NCBI RefSeq assembly: GCF_954871325.1
Contig: NC_088777.1
Span: 40,835,366-40,899,365 of the forward strand
From: Gordionus sp. m RMFG-2023
Lineage: Eukaryota; Nematomorpha; Gordioida; Chordodea; Parachordodidae
DNA length: 64,000 nucleotides
Direction: 5' to 3'
Position numbers and translations under genes: made by a program. The notes beneath the pieces are model-generated. The model did not search any database and was not told the origin of the DNA. It worked only from the letters and a program-made list of their open reading frames with translations. Positions 36,401-47,970 of the stretch are shown here, one piece after another (position 1 is the stretch's first letter; each line of letters opens with the position of its first letter).

Positions 36401-39400
36401 AAAATATTTAATTTTTGTTTTTAAATTTAAAATTTTTTTGTTTCTAGCCCCTACTTCTCGTATAAAAAATACTATATATTTTTTTGGCTTAAAATTTACT
36501 ATCTTCATCGTCATGTTCTTCTCCGCCCTCATCGTCTTCGAAGGATTGTCGCGTACTATCATCATCTTCAGAAGAGCTAGGTTTTAGGTCGGCGGGAAGG
36601 CTCATAATGCCGCCCACGTTAACTAATCTGTTATTTTAAAAAATAAAATAAAAGTAAAACATCCTTAAGACATCAGCGAATGGTGGATTTAAGATAATAT
36701 GAATCTCTCAATTAGTCAATTCATTTGAGAATTAAGATCTTTTTAAAAATATTTTAAAAAACAAAAATATTAAGAAAAAAAATGCTTACGAATAATTTCC
36801 AATAATCACGATCATAATGGGAGAAAGATTCAACCACAAATATCATTTTAACTTCTAGTAAATGAACACTAGATTGTCTTTTTCTAAAATTTTAGGCCCG
36901 ATCCTGTCTTTAAAAAATCATACCAGCATATATCTTATAGATATTAATTTTTAATTAATTTATGTCTAATTTTTTTTAGTAAACTAGCAATAATAAGAAC
37001 ATTTAAACCTTCACATTTTTTGATAAAAAAATTCCTTAAGTTACAAAAAATTAAGTAATTCTCTGAGATAAATGTAAGAAGATTAATTTAAGAGTAAAAA
37101 AAATAATTTTTTGGCCACATAATTAAAATCAATCAATCTATTCAAATAAAACAAACATTACAAAGGACGAAAAATCCAATCGTGATTTGAAAATATCTTT
37201 TATTTTTGTCAAAATATGTTATTCCTTGCCAAATGACTTACTATCAATAAACTCATAGATAATTATTTATGTGAATAAAATTTAAATTTTTAAGATAAAA
37301 ACAAAACAGTTCATTTTAAACGTACCATATATTTTTATAAATTTAGTTTCATGAACTAAAATGGCAGTTATGTTTTGTTCAATATATTTATATTGGAATA
37401 TTTATATTGGAATATTTTTATAAGTATTTTTAATATGGTTTTAAGAGGGATCAAATATAAGGGGTCAAGATAATGATGTGACCATTTTTGGAGGACTTGC
37501 CCTAATTTAAAAAAAATGGTATTATAGAAAATAATTGAGATAATTTGAATTGAACATGATAAGGTGTGAGGCACATTTCAAAGTATAGAGGGAGTGGATG
37601 GATGAATTGATGCTAAGTTTTACAAAAAATGTAAATTTTTCGATAAATAGCATTAATATATCTTATCTTATCTTAATCTTTAAAATAAAAAATATCATTT
37701 TTTCTATTCAAATGAAATATAAATAAGTAATGTTTAGTGCTTGCGTGAATATCAATATTTCGCAGAAATGGTTTTGGAATATTGCCTTCGCTCTATTTCT
37801 CTGCGATAAACGACATTCACGGTAAAATGGGGAAAAAGTGTTTCGCTGAATTGACCTGATACGCTATAAAATAGTTTATGATAAGTTTGCGGAACGTGGC
37901 CAAACAACATGAATAAATAAGATCTAACCCCAATGAAAACTTCTGGGAAAATAAGAAAATTAATGTCTTGTGTACATAGGATGAGAAGTTTTATCAGGAA
38001 AAATATAATAAATACAGAATAATTTTATGATCCGAGAAGCTGCAAAATTATTAAATTTAAGATATTCAGGCAAGCTTTTGTAAAATAATTAGAAATGCTC
38101 CTATCCAAACCCCAGTCAAATCCAAATTTAAGAGATTATCTTTGAGAGTGATAAAACAATATCTTTTGCGTGGCTCATCAATCGTAATTGCAAACATGAA
38201 GACAGATGTCATGATTAATGGAGAAACCCCAGAAAAAATCAATTAAATATTTAAAATATTTATTAATATATTTCTAAAAACTTCATTGAAAACGTTAATT
38301 TTATCATTTAAAAAAAAGGAAAAAAGAGGTGTAAAAATTGTTGGTAAATATAAAATTTTTTTTAGAAGAAAATAATCTAGGTGTAATTTGTTTTAAAATA
38401 TCGTACAATCCTGAAGCAGAAAATTCTTTATTCGGGGATAAGGGTGAAAAAGTGATTGTATTCAATTCAGGTTTTAACCTATATTGTAATTATAAATAAA
38501 TATTACGATGAGGTTAGTTCGTCTGGATCCAAATCACCGCTGAGCTCCATATCGTAGGGAAATGGAGTTTTTGGCTCGTCAACCTTCATGTGGCCGTAAT
38601 CTTTTCCGTCGGGATGATGAGTCGCCAAGATATTCATTTCATCCCATTTTATGTCCTCTTTTAAACTAATGTGTAATATTTTTAAAGAAATATATGTTAC
38701 CCTTAAGCATTAAATATTGGCAAATAAGTTATCAAAGTTTAGAATAAACTTTTATAAAAAAAAATAGGCTCCTATCGAAGAAGAGCCTTGTACCTGCCTA
38801 TTCGAGTGCGGTGATTCTAAAAGTCTTGATTTTTAAAAATAGCTAACCCAATATCTTAGCCAAAAATATTACGTAAGCCTGAAGATCTTGCTCATAGATG
38901 TTGCGTAATATTATTTTTGCTAAAATCTTAATTTAAAAGTGGCCAAATCGAGCCGTTTAACAATACTAGTCTGATGGATTGTGCTCCGCTAGATTCAGAA
39001 TCTAGAACGGTTCCCAAAACTCATAAACACAAATATAATCGGCTTATATGGTTCTCCGATTTTCGTGTTTAAAGTTATGATCTCTCAAGAGATAAAAAAA
39101 CGTCATGAAATAGCTATAACACAAAATAAAAGATAAATAGACTAATTATGGATAGATGTAAAATCAAAATTATTATAAAATATTTGTAATTCTCCTCTAA
39201 GTGTTTCTCTCTTACACCTATCAGTTACTGCAGAATATTCCCACCTTTTTGAATCCACAAAAATATATATGAGAGTTATATAATGTTAGTTAATAGTTAG
39301 TATTCAAACGAAATCTTTGTTCTTTACCTTTTAAATTAGAGGGATGAGAAATTCAGCATAATATTAAATAATTTTTTACGAGGAAACCAGGGATTTGGAA

Positions 39401-42400
39401 TGGAACATTCCGGACACGTAATTTGGGGAAAGTTATGGAACTTTATGGTAGGTTCGGGAACTTCCCGGAAAAAAAGGAATACGAAAAATTTATTTTAAAT
39501 TATTACATAATTATATATATATATTCAAATAATGGTTAATAATTTTTACTTCAAGTAATTACCAGGGACGTGGAACGGAAACTTCTGGAAACGGAACTTG
39601 GGTAAAATTATGTAACGTGAGGAATGGATACATAATGGTTAGATAATAAGTATTCATTTTTTCATTTTATTAATTCCAGTTTGCTCCACATATAAATATT
39701 ATTAAATCCATTATTTATCATTATGTAATTTTAAGAATTAGATTATAATTTATCATATTAGAAATGATTTTAATTGTTTTAAATCATAAAATTAATGTTG
39801 TATAATAAAAGTTTTAAATGTCAATAGATATTATTTGGGGCAAATATATGTGACGCAATGTTTATCAAAATGCAATAAGACCCGTTCATTTTTTAGATAT
39901 ATGTTAACGGAATCAGGTGGTCGAGTCCGATCTACTGTATATCCCCCAAAAAGGAACCATCTAGTTGGCTTTAGAAAAAAAACATGGTCAGTGCTGGATT
40001 CGAACCCAGAACTCTCGGATTGTGATACACATACTTAGCAGATTAAGTCAAAGACTATACTCGAAAGTATTATAAACAAAATTACAACACTATCTAATAT
40101 TTTAATAAAATACATAAAAAATCAATAATGTTCAACGCTATACATCATTACCCTAATATTTGTTACCAAATAAATGTTGAGAGGTTTTTCGACACTCAAG
40201 TTAAATTATATTAACACGACCGTGCAAATATAAATGATAATTTTTAATTAAATGTCTTAATTAATGCTATATAGTGTAAAATTATTATTTAAATTAAAGT
40301 AGAAATAAAATTTGATATTTTTATAATGTGTTTCGGAAAGTTTACGAAATATATGGAACGGAGTATTTTTTTTGGCAGGAACGAAAATGAAACAGGCATG
40401 AAAAAGTATCTTTATCTCGAACTCACGGACTATTACTCATTATTAGATATGATATAATTTAAAGATTATACTGTTTATAAAAATAATATTATAATATAAA
40501 ATGAAATGAAATGAGGACTTTACGGATGTTTAGTTACATAATTATTAATAATGAGGTGGATTATGAGATGTTCAAATACGAGAAAATGATAAATTATATT
40601 TGGTCAGCTGGCAAATTATTAATCGTACAATTGAAATAAACTTTCCAATCATTTTTCGTTAGATTTTATTTTGTTATTATTGTGAGTAGGTTTAAAGATC
40701 TATATTATAAAAAATAAACTTATCTAATTAGAGCATTCGTACCATGACTTTTGCTCAAATCAGACAAGTGCCAAAATTATCAGTAGATTGTCACCTATTT
40801 TTTTTTGTAAAAAAAAGGAATTATTAAATATCTTCAGATATTGTCTAGTGAAAATCAATAGGAAGTTTTTAAGGACAACAAAAAAACTGTAGAGCCTATT
40901 AGGTAAGTTTTACCGTGACTAGTATGATGTAAACCTATTCAAAAAATGAATCCTGGTATTAATGTTTCTAGTATTCATAGGAATAATAAAATTTACCTAT
41001 TCGTATTCGATTAATTCGTTTATAATTATAAGAAAATATATTGACAACTTTTTTGCATTTAATAAGGCTGTGTGTGCAGATCTATAAAATTTTCACCGCT
41101 TCGACCAGATATTTTTCAATATTTCATACAAACCCGATTTGATAACCGATACCGATATGATCTTTAGTTTGATTTTTTTATTTGCCTTTGAACCAATATC
41201 ATAAAAAAATCAATACTTTCAACTAACTGAGAACTGGGCAAAACAAGAAATATTTTTAAATTTTCCGCCTATAATGGCCAAGGCGATATTTGGATGATTT
41301 TCACAAACGATCAGGTGTATTTTATTTTTTATTCCGCAAAATTTAATCATCTCATTATAAAATATGGATACATTGTTATGGCTGCTGAATATAATTCGTA
41401 AATACCTTTTACATCCTTTTCTAGCTGCAAACAGTGTTGTTAACTTCAGGCTTGCGTAATATATATTTAGTTAGCCCTTTTTTCAAATCGACTCAAATCG
41501 TTAAAGAAAATAGTAAAAAAAACTACAAAAGACACTAGTCGAAAATAATAACATAAAATAATATCCCATCTTTATCTACATTTTATTTCAAATAATTCGA
41601 TAAATTGAATTTCTGGTTCCTTTTATTCATTTATATATTATTATTAGGAATATATAATATAATTATACATACATAAGAATATTATAAAATAAATCACAAC
41701 AACAATAATTTTAGATCAGTGCAGTTAATTGCTAGGCAATCATTTATCAAACAAAATATATTTATTTTAATATTAATTTATTACCTCTAATGTAAGGGAA
41801 ATGAAATATTGATTTTCGCAAGATATTTGTAATAATACTCAAAAAAGGAGAATAATAATAAAAGGTTTCAAAATAAGGCAAGGAAATTATGAAATAAATA
41901 AATGTATAGTACATTCTCAGATACCTTTACTATGTAGGTGAAGGAAGGTATAACGCAACGCATGATCGTGGAGAGGGGGTGGTGAAGATACTATCGCTAT
42001 TAGAATAAATGGTGAGGGAGTAATGACTGTAAAAGGATTAAGGGGCATCCGAGAAAATATTAAGGTCATATTTTCTCCCCATTCTTCTTCTTTCTGCCTG
42101 ATAGAATTACACGGAAATATTTAATATTCATTTATATGTTAAATTTTGTATTAAATAGAATAAAATAGACAATCATCATTAAATTATAAAAGTTATTGCT
42201 GAATATTATTTATTTAAATAAATATTTAGAGTTTTTCATATATCGTCGCCTTAAAATTAGATTCCATCTCCATTTTATGTAATTTTAAAGGAGCGCAATT
42301 TTAAAAATTAAGTTTCTATTGTTTTCAATAGGACGGTTAACCTTATTGGCTATAATTTAAATTATATCATAAATATTTCGGATTATTTTTATGTAAACAA

Positions 42401-45385
42401 AACAGAACTGTATAATTATAAAATTCGTTTAGGTAAATAAAATCATCTTTGACAAATAGTGGATGTAGAGTAACCTGCATTTATAAAAATTCTGGAAAAT
42501 ATAGTTACCGGACCAAGGGCAAGCACATGCCAAAAATAATCGATTTTGCATGTCTCTAGGAGGTGTGCTATTTCTTCTTTTTGCTAATTTAGATCAGAAT
42601 TTTCTTTTATTGCTAATTTAAGAGGGAGTAAGTGTAGGGTGGAGGTAATATCTACATTGACTATGGGGGGAGGAAAAAAGTGCCTTACTTTATTATTTCA
42701 AATAAATTTGAAAATAATAAAATTTCAAAATTTATTCAATTTTTGGCCCAAGATGGCGAAAAATGGGATATATCTTATAAGATAATCATTTTATTTTTAA
42801 AAACGAGTATTTATAAAAGTGAAACCGAGATGATATAGAATTATAATAAAAAAATAGATTCCAGGGAGATTTTTGTTTGTTGTGCTATTATGTTTATAGA
42901 ATATATTTTGCAGAATCTGTAACATTTTAAGCTCATATCCTCTATGTCATTTAACAATTTTTGAAGGAAAGTAAAAGAGGGCATTTTTAGCAACTCTCAT
43001 ACACATATCCCTATATTTCTAAAATATATGAGCATCATATTGGAAATAAAAAATGTATTATAAAAAAACTTTTAAAAAGGTAATAAAATAATTATATAAT
43101 AATATTTTTTTATTTCAAATATTTATAGAATTCCGCTAGAATTTGAATGATTCATAATAAATCAAAATATGAAAAATAGATTTAAATTTCCAAGGTAACC
43201 ATTTAATAAAAAGTAAAAATTAAATGAATATTTGATATAAAAAATAATGTTATGTTCATGATTAATATCTTTATTATGAAATATAAGTTATATAGAATAG
43301 ATAATGTGTGCTGGATCACAAAATCATTTATAACAATATTTCTAATAAAATATTTAAGATGTTGCCTCAAGTTTACAAGATGCAATAGAGGGTTAATTAA
43401 GTTAAAAAAAATTAATAGTGCTACTATAAAAATCAAATTTTAAAAAAGTATCAAAGTCAGAGACCTGCACCCAGCCTGGGTACTCAGGCTGAGGCGTATT
43501 TTAGTTTTTTTAAATCCAAGCTAGGCCTAAAAAATATTTTTTACTGGGCAGGGCTGCAGAAATTTTTCTTACAAAATACCTGAGCTGTATATTTTAAAAC
43601 CAAATATTTTAAATCGCCATTAGATAAATAAAGTAAAAATAAAATATTTTAAAAAAATCTGGGCCAGGCCTGAAAATATAAAATCCAGGTCAGGTCGAAA
43701 AAAAATTTTAAATAAAAAATCCAGTCCTATCTAAAACAATTTAAAAATATCTTGGCCATGCCAAGCAAACATCTGCAGATCTCTGATCTAAGTATTTAAA
43801 TACTTTTTTCTTAAATTTTTTGTAGGTATTTTGCATTTATTTAAAATACATTTTTTTGAGAATTTGCCCAACCCTGAAAATAATATGGTACGAGACTATA
43901 ATATTAGTTTTAAATATTAAATTCATCATGTGTAAGGTATTTTATTTTGCAAAGGCCTACAGACCCAATCATAATATTTTTTTAAAAAAAACCTGAGCCA
44001 GTAGGTAAGGTCTTAAATTTTATATAACTTGGGCAGGGCCAATATAAATTTTAATGAAATAATCAATAGAAAAATCATATTATAGAACATTTAATATTCA
44101 TTATTGATCATGTTCTCAAATTTGTTTGAAACAATATACAATATTTATTCTAAAAATTCTGGGCAGGCCTTAAGATAACTATAAAAATCTGGCAAAGGTC
44201 AGGATTAATATTTAAAATACAAGACCAGACTTAAAAATTTTTTTTTTCTCAAATCTAAGTTTGCATAAAATGCTGAGACTTGTAATTCTGAGAATAATAA
44301 AAAATTTTATATTATGCAAAAATATAAGGTAAAATGACTATGTGCTAGTGTTGTTAAATGGCTCATCTTGAGCCTTTAAAAATGGCTAGCTCAATATTTT
44401 AGCCAGAAAAATATTGCCTAAGCTTCAAGATTTCACTATTAGATGTTTAGACCTTCAGGCCATCTATGAGCAAAATCTTGAGGCTTGCGTAATATTCATC
44501 TAAGTAAATAAAAATTGGCTCAAATAGAGCCGTTTAACAACACTACTATGTGCTCAATGGTTATCAGAGACTTGCTGGCTCTGCCAAGAATGGGGCAAGA
44601 AATTTTATGCATTTAATATTAGAAGACACACCAAATTTTACAAATAAATTTTAATTATATTGATTAATTAGTTGGAAATTATATAATAAAACATTTTATA
44701 TTCATTTACTGTTCATATTTTCATTCCCTTTAAATAACTTGCAACCCCAAAATCATTTAAAATTTTAAGAATTCCAAGCCAGGTCAAAAATTATTTAAAT
44801 ATCTGCCAAGTGAAAATATTTTTAAAAAATCTTAGGCCAGGCTTGAATATTTTCTGAAAACTTTTATCAGGTTGGATTTGAAAATAGATTTTTTTTTCAG
44901 ACCAAGTTGGGCCTAAAATTTTGACTTCTGCAGATCTATGATAATTCAAAACATATTGATCAGAAAAATTATAAATTTTATAATAATTAACATAAGTTAA
45001 TTCAAAAAATTATTTTAGTTTTTATGATAATGAAAAGATAATCTTTAAAAATTATATATCAGTATTGCATCAAGATAAATTATTACAACTCAAAATTCAC
45101 AAATAGTGATTTAAAAATTGATAATAATAAAATCATTCAATACTTTTATTTTTTATTTAAAAATGAGTGAATCATATAAATTTATTCAGGTTAAATTATA
45201 AAATAGGATTAGCTCACAATTTATATATAAAAGGCATATAAATATATTATTCATATATAATATCATTACCTTTCTTTACGTTCTGATTTGGATTCATCTA
45301 TGCTAGCAGAACTTTTTAAAATACCCTTAGGAGCTTTTGATTTTCTAGAATTTTTATCTTCTCTTTTAGGACTTTTATCAGTCAT
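30442..45385 (-). CDS. PPP1R2: Protein phosphatase inhibitor-2, copy 1 (four exons)
   Basis: Inhibitor-2 binds the catalytic subunit of protein phosphatase 1 and is released by GSK3 phosphorylation. Exons in reading order: 45385-45270, 38665-38507, 36627-36500, 30734-30442. All junctions are GT-AG and keep frame, giving 231 aa (human 205). Exon 1 starts [10 protein letters not shown] and contains APKGILKSS, the SILK-type PP1 docking motif. Exon 2 has [20 protein letters not shown] (RVxF-like region) and [10 protein letters not shown], with the Thr-Pro that GSK3 targets in mammals. Exon 3 is acidic (SSSEDDDS...FEDDE). Exon 4 has [20 protein letters not shown], the active-site helix, then a long Lys/Asp run and a Ser/His-rich tail not found in the human protein. 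Introns are 6.6, 1.9 and 5.8 kb, inflated by transposons. An AATAAA at 30366-30361 (minus) follows the stop and is conserved in copy 2. Confidence 0.93.
31263..31914. mobile_element. CAGGGAT-ended palindromic element in PPP1R2 intron 3
   Basis: The left end is CAGGGATGTGATTCC and the right end (reverse complement) CAGGGATTCGAACC. Inside each end are GC-rich blocks of GGTTC/GAACC/CCCGGGTT words, and the middle is plain AT. The matching place in PPP1R2 copy 2 (about 54627) has no such sequence, so this element was gained by copy 1 or lost cleanly by copy 2 after duplication. A clear target duplication was not found. It is probably a non-autonomous hAT-type element. Confidence 0.72.
32329..35988 (+). 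mobile_element. TIR-bounded element carrying a reverse transcriptase
   Basis: Both ends begin ATGTTAGCGTCAA reading inward, and the inverted match runs about 65 bp with few differences (then TTTTTTCC/TCTTTTCC, GGCAATGTGTTA/AGCAATGTGTTA). The unit is flanked by ATATAC at 32323-32328 and 35989-35994, and PPP1R2 copy 2 shows the empty site with one ATATAC (55017-55022). AT-rich shoulders of about 240 bp (left) and 380 bp (right) surround a less AT-rich core with the reverse-transcriptase frame. The right shoulder holds a 29-bp inverted repeat (35712-35741 and 35867-35896). No transposase, integrase, LTR or poly(A) tail was seen. Confidence 0.82.
32704..35545 (+). pseudogene. Reverse transcriptase with zinc-finger and nuclease-like domains (broken)
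   Basis: Order of blocks: an N-terminal CPSC...HGP...CPHS zinc-finger-like motif (about 32755-32855); RT fingers with [13 protein letters not shown] (about 33482) and [20 protein letters not shown] (about 33670); motif [11 protein letters not shown] (about 33862); motif [14 protein letters not shown] (about 34022); catalytic YIDDG at 34120-34134; a thumb-side block [20 protein letters not shown] (about 34575-34635). The C-terminus has CSGCNSP...[12 protein letters not shown] (about 35006-35090), then KRPDG (35178-35191) and LVWDYSC (about 35226-35245), shaped like a PD-(D/E)XK-type nuclease. The architecture matches, from memory, RT proteins common in sponge, cnidarian and other invertebrate gene sets. 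Several frame interruptions show this copy is not intact. Confidence 0.82.
35997..36183. mobile_element. TA-flanked short inverted-repeat element (family D), copy 1
   Basis: This is the duplicate of the element at 55025-55204. The right end is CAATCTAG followed by TA; the left end has decayed (CCTGATTCG) and lies 8 bp from the RT-unit insertion. The arms carry AGTGTCCGTATATACATACA and, inverted, TATATGGACACTT. A TA target and CTAGATTG ends suggest a Tc1/mariner-type MITE. Its presence in both PPP1R2 copies makes it older than the duplication. Confidence 0.75.
36920..37980. other. Block present only in PPP1R2 copy 1, intron 2
   Basis: Intron 2 is 1879 nt here and 922 nt in copy 2. Alignment by eye breaks near 36900-36930 and resumes near 38020 (ATCCGAGAAGCTGC / ATCCGAAAAGCTGC). 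The extra DNA has no recognisable gene. A piece near its left edge, TAGGCCCGATCCTG, resembles family A elements. It is an insertion in copy 1 or a deletion in copy 2. Confidence 0.55.
38815..38968. mobile_element. Family B palindromic element, shared by both PPP1R2 copies
   Basis: Internal blocks AGCTAACCCAATATCTTAGC and CCGTTTAACAATACTA match the family B copy at 44346. The orthologous copy in the second duplicon is 56869-57018. GTCTGATG follows this copy and GTCTGAAG precedes the other, the probable original 8-bp duplication. It is older than the duplication. Confidence 0.75.
39054..43457. other. PPP1R2 intron 1, AT-rich with repeat debris
   Basis: No host exon is seen. It contains GGAAC/GTTCC-rich blocks at 39370-39640 and 40320-40390 (CAGGGATTTGGAATGG, CAGGGACGTGGAACGG) that look like ends of one inverted-repeat family, a tRNA-like segment at 39986-40055, and half of a family B element at 41430-41510 (CAGTGTTGTTAAC...). 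Confidence 0.5.
39986..40055 (-). repeat. tRNA-like segment, probable SINE or tRNA pseudogene
   Basis: The minus strand reads TTCTGGGTTCGAATCCAGCA, a canonical RNA polymerase III B box with a paired T-arm (CTGG/CCAG), followed by CACTGACC in acceptor position. The upstream part does not form a clean D-arm or a matching 5' acceptor strand, so it is not an intact tRNA gene. A tRNA-derived SINE head or a decayed tRNA is the likeliest reading. Confidence 0.4.
43458..43785. mobile_element. Family A palindromic element with near-perfect TSD
   Basis: It starts CAGAGACCTGCACCCAGCC and ends CATCTGCAGATCTCTG. The flanking 8-mers are ATCAAAGT (43450-43457) and ATCTAAGT (43786-43793), a 7/8 match, which supports an hAT-type origin for family A. 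The interior has the shared core AAACCAAATATTTTAAATCG. Confidence 0.8.
44346..44545. mobile_element. Family B palindromic element, perfect 8-bp TSD
   Basis: A 200-bp element, TAGTGTTGTTAAATGGCTC ... GAGCCGTTTAACAACACTA, flanked by CTATGTGC on both sides (44338-44345 and 44546-44553). Nearly the whole element is an imperfect inverted repeat. It serves as the reference copy of family B and shows an hAT-type duplication length. Confidence 0.9.
44565..44940. mobile_element. Diverged family A element
   Basis: The left end is CAGAGACTTGCTGGCTC and the right end TTCTGCAGATCTATG. The interior has AGGCCAGGC/GCCTGG-like words between AT runs. Flanking 8-mers do not match well, so it is older than the copy at 43458. 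Confidence 0.6.
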
Positions 45386-47970
45386 TATTTCTACTTTGCA
45401 AAAAAAAATATATAGTGTATGAATACTATTAATGTTCCTTCTATAAAAAAAAATAATCAGTTTGACAGGTACGAATGGACATTATCTTCAAATATGAATT
45501 TACAGATAACAGGACCGTCCTAGGCATGTAAATAGCTTTTCTTAAATCTCGAGGCTTTGATAATGAGCTATTTTTAAAAATCGACCCAAATCGGGCAATT
45601 TAACAAAACTGACTATCCTGTCAAAATAATGTGGGGTTCATCGCAATAGTACTCCTAAATTTCATAACCCAATAAGAGATAATCTAAGTGCAGCTCTGCT
45701 ATTTTGTGTAGCGAAAAGAGCGATGCGCTTATATAAATTGTATTTTAGATTTGTTTAATTTTAGGATTATTTATAATTACCTTCAATAAGATTTCTAAAG
45801 TAGAGATGATTATTAATCTTTGAGATTTTTATTTTTGGCAGGAATATTTATAATTATTTTCATTTATTTTTTTAAATAGTTAATTTAATTTTTATATATA
45901 TACTTTAATAGACATCATTTGTAAGAACTGTGCTTAAAATTAAACTTTGTGGTCCAAGCTAAGAACTTATAAAGACTGAAAAAAATCATTTTTTTATAAC
46001 ATGTGCCTAAATATTTATAAAAAATTTTGTTTAAAGAATTATTTATATTTTAAATTTCTAAACTTGATATATTATTAATTATTGAGATTTTAATTCTTGT
46101 CCTAAATTTTTATGATTATTTCTAAGACAAGGTTCATTATTTATTTTAATAGTTATTTTATTTTATATATATTGTTAACGTAGGGAGAAGAATAAAATTA
46201 AGAAAGTATTTTAAATTTTATTTTAATTAATTTAAAGCTTACAAAAATCAATTTATATAAGAAAATCTATTTAATAATTTATATTAACGAAAAATTAATT
46301 TTTATCAAACTATTGAGTTAATATTATAAAATGAGTCCGCAAAGTTAGTATTAAGTTAATATATAACAAAAAAGAAATATATATATAAAAAAAATTAATC
46401 AGGTCATTTCAACATATATCACAAACCCATAGATTTTATCTTGGGACTATGCTATAAAATAAAGGTTTGTGGTCAAGCTACAGTGAAATATGTTATTATT
46501 AAATATGAAACAAAAGAGGTTAAACAAAAATTTATAAAATATTAGACTTAAAAAAAGAAAAGCAATTAAATAAGCTTTAACTTAATGTTTAAATATTGCA
46601 ATAGAAATTATATTGGAAATTTAATAGTCAAGATTAAAAACGAAATGAATTTTCATAAAAATTATCATTTTATATTTCAATAAGAATTAAAGATTATACA
46701 GAGTAGGTTTTAAGCACTAATAATTATAAATAGGTTTTAAAACTTGAATTTCATTTAATTTTGTTCTATAATAGTCAATGATAATTTAGACAATTTGGCG
46801 CTCCTTCAGTAGGAATTAAAGAGAATATTTTTTCGTTTATTTTATTATAAAACTTATTATTTTTAAAATTAGTTTATACCATAAAAACTCTTTGCTCAAG
46901 CATATAAAAGCGAACCAAAATATTTAAAAGGGATTTATTTGTCATAATCAGAAACGATCGAGCAAGTTTTATATTTCGTCGGCTGAGAATTATAGTGTTT
47001 TATGTGCACATTTTTACAAAATAAATTTTTTTTCGATAAATCAATTCGTCAATAGTGTATTCGTACAAAACAGCAATAAAAATATTAAAATATAATTTAG
47101 AATAATCCTTTATTTGCACTGTTATAGTGGTATCTTATATTTAATATATACAATATACATTATTTTTAAAATGCTCTCAAAAAAATATTAAAAAATGGAT
47201 ATAGAACACAATAATACCCAGCCGACGCTTTATATAATAACATTTAGTTATTAATTATTAAAATAAACAAGAGTTATATATTAAATAAGTATCATTTTTA
47301 TATTTATATTATTTTATTTTTTTTAAAAACACGAATGTATTAATACTATATCTAATATTATTTAGAATTAACTATTTTACATTCATTTTAAATTATTTAA
47401 ATACAATATTTTAGATAACAAACGCATTTGGAAGAAAAAAAACTAATATTCTCCAAAAATGATAAATAGTTGTGTAAAATTTAAGTAGAAAGAAGTCACT
47501 TTTTTTATTTAAGATTTATCACAGTTTTTGATAGCGAGGTAGATAAATTTCTTTTATGTTTTTTGACCTCTGACTCATTAGTAACTGCCAAGGTTTTGTG
47601 AACAACATATTTAGGCTGGTTAAAATTGTTTGGTAATACATCACATATTTGTTGTATACTGTTGGAGCCAATGATATATATCATTGGTTGGAGCCCTTCG
47701 CATTGGTATGATTGCTGCCAATATATTTTCCATTTAATTGTCGATATTCATTTTGACTAAACGACTCGCTCGTATTATTTTCACTTAGCTCAGAAAACAT
47801 TTTTAAAAATAAACGTTGGCAAATAAAGCTAAAGGCGGTATGTCAAAAAAAAGTAGTGAGCAAATCGGAGGCGAAGGAGAAAATAATAAAACAAATTGAG
47901 TTGGCTCCAATCATTGGCTCCAATAGAGAAAAATATATTCACGAGATTATGATTGACGAATAATATTATG
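45386..47970. other. 5' flank of PPP1R2 copy 1; AT-rich intergenic DNA
   Basis: This holds the unseen promoter and 5' UTR of the PPP1R2 gene (start codon 45385-45383, minus). A decayed family B piece lies at 45535-45615 (ATCTCGAGGCTTTGATAA...GGGCAATTTAACAAAACTG). No other feature is recognised, and no convincing core-promoter motif can be told apart from the AT background. Confidence 0.45.

Larger units (their letters stand above)
30330..39053. repeat. Segmental duplication, copy 1
   Basis: Collinear and in the same orientation with 53711-57105. It covers exons 2-4 of PPP1R2, the introns between them, part of intron 1 and the 3' flank beyond the poly(A) signal. It is longer than copy 2 because it also holds the element at 31263-31914, the reverse-transcriptase unit at 32329-35988, and a block of about 1 kb at roughly 36920-37980 absent from copy 2. 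Confidence 0.9.
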
